Assembly: GCA_029060305.1 (NCBI GenBank)
Contig: JAIDUG010000056.1
Location: 62,001-126,000, forward strand
Direction of reading: 5' to 3'
DNA length: 64,000 nucleotides
Source: Ruminococcus sp.
Lineage (GTDB): Bacteria; Bacillota; Clostridia; Oscillospirales; Ruminococcaceae
Part shown: in pieces, positions 61,167 through 64,000 of the stretch
Layout: each line of letters opens with the position of its first letter
How positions within the stretch are numbered: the first letter of the stretch is position 1
Program-made: the position numbers and the translations under genes
The notes under the pieces: generated by a model
Told to the model about the DNA's origin: nothing
What the model saw: the letters and a program-made list of their open reading frames with translations, nothing else
Database searches by the model: none

Positions 61167-61757
61167 ATGAGTAAGAACAGCCCGAACAAATCCGGTGTAA
61201 AAATATCTTTCAATTCACCTGTTATATTGTGGTTTACTGCAATATGCCTTGTATCATTATTGCTTGACTTGCTGACAAACGGTGCAAGTAATAACGCAGT
61301 TTTCAGTGTGTACCGTTCATCGCTTGCAAACCCTCTCACTTATGTGAGGTTTTTCGGACACGTTTTCGGTCACGCCTCGTGGGAGCATTTTATCAATAAT
61401 ATTATGTATATACTTCTCATAGGTCCTTTGCTTGAAGAAAAATACGGAAAGTACGACCTGATTATAATTATTGCAGTAACGGCTTTTGTTACAGGGCTTA
61501 TAAATTTCATATTTTTTCCGCACGTTCAGCTTTTAGGAGCAAGCGGAGTTGTATTTGCTTTTATATTGCTTTCGTCTTTCACAAGTTTTCAGAACGGCAA
61601 AATACCCGTTACATTTATATTGGTTGCTGTAATATATATCGGACAGCAGATATACAGCGGTATTTTTACAAGCAACAACATTTCAGAGCTGACACATATA
61701 ATCGGCGGAATCGTTGGTTCAGCCTTTGGTTTCGCCGAAAATAAAATCAAGAGGTGA
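61167..61757 (+). CDS. Rhomboid-family intramembrane serine protease
   Basis: 196 residues, GCGGAGAA upstream. Six membrane segments. Catalytic dyad Ser126 in LLGASGVVFAF (GxSG) and His177 in LTHIIGGIVGSAFG; HASWEHFINNIMYILLIGPLLEEKYG is the conserved loop-1/TM2 region with the oxyanion Asn/His. Cuts membrane-spanning proteins. The YceG-like gene starts 8 bases after its stop, so both share an operon and perhaps a job. Confidence 0.92.
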   Translation: MSKNSPNKSGVKISFNSPVILWFTAICLVSLLLDLLTNGASNNAVFSVYRSSLANPLTYVRFFGHVFGHASWEHFINNIMYILLIGPLLEEKYGKYDLIIIIAVTAFVTGLINFIFFPHVQLLGASGVVFAFILLSSFTSFQNGKIPVTFILVAVIYIGQQIYSGIFTSNNISELTHIIGGIVGSAFGFAENKIKR

Positions 61758-61764
61758 CGTATAA

Positions 61765-64000
61765 GTGTTTCAGCATATAAAAATAAATTCTCTTGATGAC
61801 TATTTTTTCAATCTTAGTCAGAGAAACGGTAACAATGTATTCTTTTATAGAATAAATTCATATAGTGATGATATATGGAATTTCCTTTGCAGATATTATG
61901 ATGAGGCACGCAAAAACGGCGTTATAATTGACGGTCGTATACCTAATGTTGACCAGAATCAGCTTTCTTACTATTATGAAATGATGGGTGAGAGTTTCAG
62001 TCTTGACGGTCAGTTTATAATGAAAAGTCTTCAGAAGTGGTTGCCGAGAATGAACGCCATTCAGCGTAACGAGATAAGCGGTGCAATGTATAATGTACTT
62101 TCGGGACTTCAGGCACAAGGAAAAAACAATAATATCGTCAGAAACGCATATATAAAGTTTATGTGCTGGCTGTATTACAGGTTTGAAAGTCTGACAAGTC
62201 ATCTCGGTGAGGACAATATCCCGAAAATTCTCTGTGTCGGTATCGGAAGTCATTATGAGCTTATGCTTTTATCTATGCTGTCGGGAGCAGGCTGTGATAT
62301 TGTGATTGTACAGACAGCCGGAAACTCTCAGTACAGCGGATTCGACCCCGCTTCCGAAATTTCTGACGAATGGACGAATATAGGCACAGCTTTTCCGACA
62401 GACTTCTCAGTAAGAAAATTACAACAGGCAGTTGCAGAAAAAATCAATGCAATGAGAGTTTGCGGACAGAAACCGTCATATACAATTGAAACAAACGGCT
62501 GGGCAAAGGGTAATGGTCTGGAAGATGTGCTAACTCCGGTATCAGAGAGAATAAACCATCCTGACGTTATATGCAATATATTGTATCAGATAAACGGCGT
62601 TTATAGCCGTGCGGATTATGTCAACGAACTTATTTCTTTCCGCAATACCTTCAGCACTCAGAAACGAAATCTGATAGTCGCAAACGGCAGTATTGCTGAA
62701 CCGTCATACGATGAGATTTCGGAAATAAAACGCAGTAATTACAATTCTCACGCAATGGCTGTCAGCGAACTTGCAAGAAATATAATCATTAACAATGCTG
62801 AATTACAGCAGATAGTGAGATATGAATTTTCGCAGACTATGCTGAAATATACCGGTCAGTCGTCCGTGAACAAGTTTGTAAATATGTGTGTGTACATTCT
62901 TTGCTGGCTGAAAAGGTGGCAGAAAAAATTGTTTTCTGATTTCAGCGGAAACAATCTTCCGTGTTTTGTACTTTTTAACTGCGATATAGACGAAAATCAA
63001 GCTATTTTTACGGAGATTCTTTCAGGACTTCCGGTTGACGTTCTGATACTCAATCCTCAAATGAAAAATATCCGTCCTATAAATAACGATAAGTTTATAG
63101 AGTTTACTCACGACAGTCCGCTTGAAATTGAAGTATTCCCCGAAGAAGGTGTTTCAATGCGTGCAGGAACTGTTGCGTATCATGCGGAACGTGAACTCAA
63201 TACCATTATGTATCAGGATTCAGGAATTTACAGAAATCATCAGTATTCAAAAGCGTCCGCAATCGTTCTTGATACTATGTTTGAGGAAATTGAATTACTG
63301 TGGAATCAGGAACTCAAATACAGACCTAACTTTTCAACTGATAACGGCGAAGTTATGATACCTGTATTCTTTGCGAAAGTTTCCGGCGTAAAGGACGGTA
63401 ATGTAAAAGCATACTGGCAGTTTGTGAAGCGACTTGTGAACGAAGATACAATTGTAATCAACGGTAATCAGAGAGGTTCTGTAAATCCTCATTCGTCCAC
63501 GTATTCCGGCAGTAACGTGAATACACGTTCACTCGGCAGTATAAATCCTTATTCACCAATCGGAAACGCTAATCCGTATTCCGCAAATATACGCAATACC
63601 GCACCGTCCGGAAATACTTCACAATCGGCGGTTGCTTTCTGGAAAAACGGCTCTTTACAGCGTACAGCAATAAAAAACAGTCCGGACTATCCTTATAAGG
63701 TACTCAGAGAGGATATGCAGGAATATATTCTCGATAAGTTACAGCTTCTTATTGACAGCCGTATTATAAAAGGTACTTTTGAAAACGGTATGGAGTATAA
63801 AATAATTTCCACAATTCTCAACCTTGACAGCGTAAACAGGGAAATTGTAAGGAAATTACAGAATTTTGATTTCACAAAGAAGAATCCGAAAATTCTGTAT
63901 ATAAATACCGGCGACAATTCCATAACAGTTGAACAGGCTATAGCTATGGAGTTTCTCAGTATGACAGGATTTGACGTATTATTCATAATACCGACCGGCT
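61765..64000 (+). CDS. YceG-like component of the Ter stress 'biosynthetic module', partial
   Basis: Starts at GTG 61765 with GAGGTGAC upstream; 745 residues are visible and the frame is open to the right edge. Recognisable features of YceG_bac: N-terminal FYRINSYSDDIWNFLCRYYDEARKNGVIIDGRIPNV; IPKILCVGIGSHYELMLLSMLSGAGCDIVIVQ; repeats of a second glycosyltransferase-like or Rossmann fold (PCFVLFNCDIDENQAIFTEILSGLPVDVLILNPQ); and at the end QAIAMEFLSMTGFDVLFIIPTG. In other Firmicutes this family lies next to TerD, TerC and TelA genes and is predicted to help make a nucleoside-like or other metabolite. The activity is unproven. A Ser/Asn/Tyr-rich insert with NPHSS/NPYS repeats (about 570-610) is unusual. 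Downstream genes are outside the window. Confidence 0.82.
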   Translation, partial: MFQHIKINSLDDYFFNLSQRNGNNVFFYRINSYSDDIWNFLCRYYDEARKNGVIIDGRIPNVDQNQLSYYYEMMGESFSLDGQFIMKSLQKWLPRMNAIQRNEISGAMYNVLSGLQAQGKNNNIVRNAYIKFMCWLYYRFESLTSHLGEDNIPKILCVGIGSHYELMLLSMLSGAGCDIVIVQTAGNSQYSGFDPASEISDEWTNIGTAFPTDFSVRKLQQAVAEKINAMRVCGQKPSYTIETNGWAKGNGLEDVLTPVSERINHPDVICNILYQINGVYSRADYVNELISFRNTFSTQKRNLIVANGSIAEPSYDEISEIKRSNYNSHAMAVSELARNIIINNAELQQIVRYEFSQTMLKYTGQSSVNKFVNMCVYILCWLKRWQKKLFSDFSGNNLPCFVLFNCDIDENQAIFTEILSGLPVDVLILNPQMKNIRPINNDKFIEFTHDSPLEIEVFPEEGVSMRAGTVAYHAERELNTIMYQDSGIYRNHQYSKASAIVLDTMFEEIELLWNQELKYRPNFSTDNGEVMIPVFFAKVSGVKDGNVKAYWQFVKRLVNEDTIVINGNQRGSVNPHSSTYSGSNVNTRSLGSINPYSPIGNANPYSANIRNTAPSGNTSQSAVAFWKNGSLQRTAIKNSPDYPYKVLREDMQEYILDKLQLLIDSRIIKGTFENGMEYKIISTILNLDSVNREIVRKLQNFDFTKKNPKILYINTGDNSITVEQAIAMEFLSMTGFDVLFIIPTG

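Overview
The window looks like a chromosomal segment of a low-GC, Gram-positive Clostridia, most likely a cellulolytic Ruminococcus (R. flavefaciens / R. champanellensis type). Reasons: two secreted glycoside hydrolases (GH48 and GH8) each end in a type I dockerin, as in cellulosomes; gene order around gmk-rpoZ-priA-def-fmt-rsmB-rlmN-stp-prkC-rsgA-thiN-spoVM is that of Firmicutes; RemA, IreB/UPF0297, SpoIIID and SpoVM are Firmicutes proteins; and almost every promoter is a near-consensus TTGACA-17-TATAAT box followed by a strong AGGAGG site. The species name is inference. I saw no insertion sequence, phage gene, CRISPR array or rRNA.

Layout. 1-8800: AraC-type regulator (cut by the left edge), a large acidic membrane-anchored protein, a PhoB/PhoR-like two-component pair, spoIIID, small zinc-ribbon and unknown proteins, a lipoprotein behind a terminator-like leader, and yjdF preceded by a yjdF-type riboswitch. 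8800-15000: glgB divergent from a TetR-type regulator, a DUF1540 protein, ireB behind a leader with a tiny upstream ORF, a PdaA-like deacetylase, and an SPFH protein with its DUF1836 regulator. 15000-20200: five-gene operon with a 2-hydroxyacid dehydrogenase, proB, proA and a Lys/Glu-repeat membrane protein. 20200-26900: GH25 lysozyme, a DUF2225 protein and a four-gene GldA/GldF/GldG/DUF4340 ABC export operon. 27200-30200: the GH48 cellulase with two tandem promoters and a long leader.

30200-43200 is a housekeeping operon (yicC, remA, gmk, rpoZ, priA, def, fmt, rsmB, rlmN, stp, prkC, rsgA, thiN) ending in a 27-residue spoVM. Its kinase/phosphatase pair PrkC/Stp would be expected to act on IreB at 11877. 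43200-55900: tyrS with an epimerase, tRNA-Thr, a Fur-family regulator, zinc-ribbon/SH3-like surface proteins, a C39-like peptidase, a MarR regulator with a YczE-like membrane protein, tRNA-Ala, the GH8 cellulosomal enzyme, ispD-ispF and htrA.

55960-64000 is the most accessory-looking part: a McrB-like AAA+ ATPase, a McrC-like DUF2357 nuclease, a rhomboid protease, and a YceG-like protein of the Ter/tellurium stress 'biosynthetic module' that runs off the right edge. The McrBC-like pair is a candidate DNA-restriction or stress-response system whose remaining genes probably lie beyond the window.
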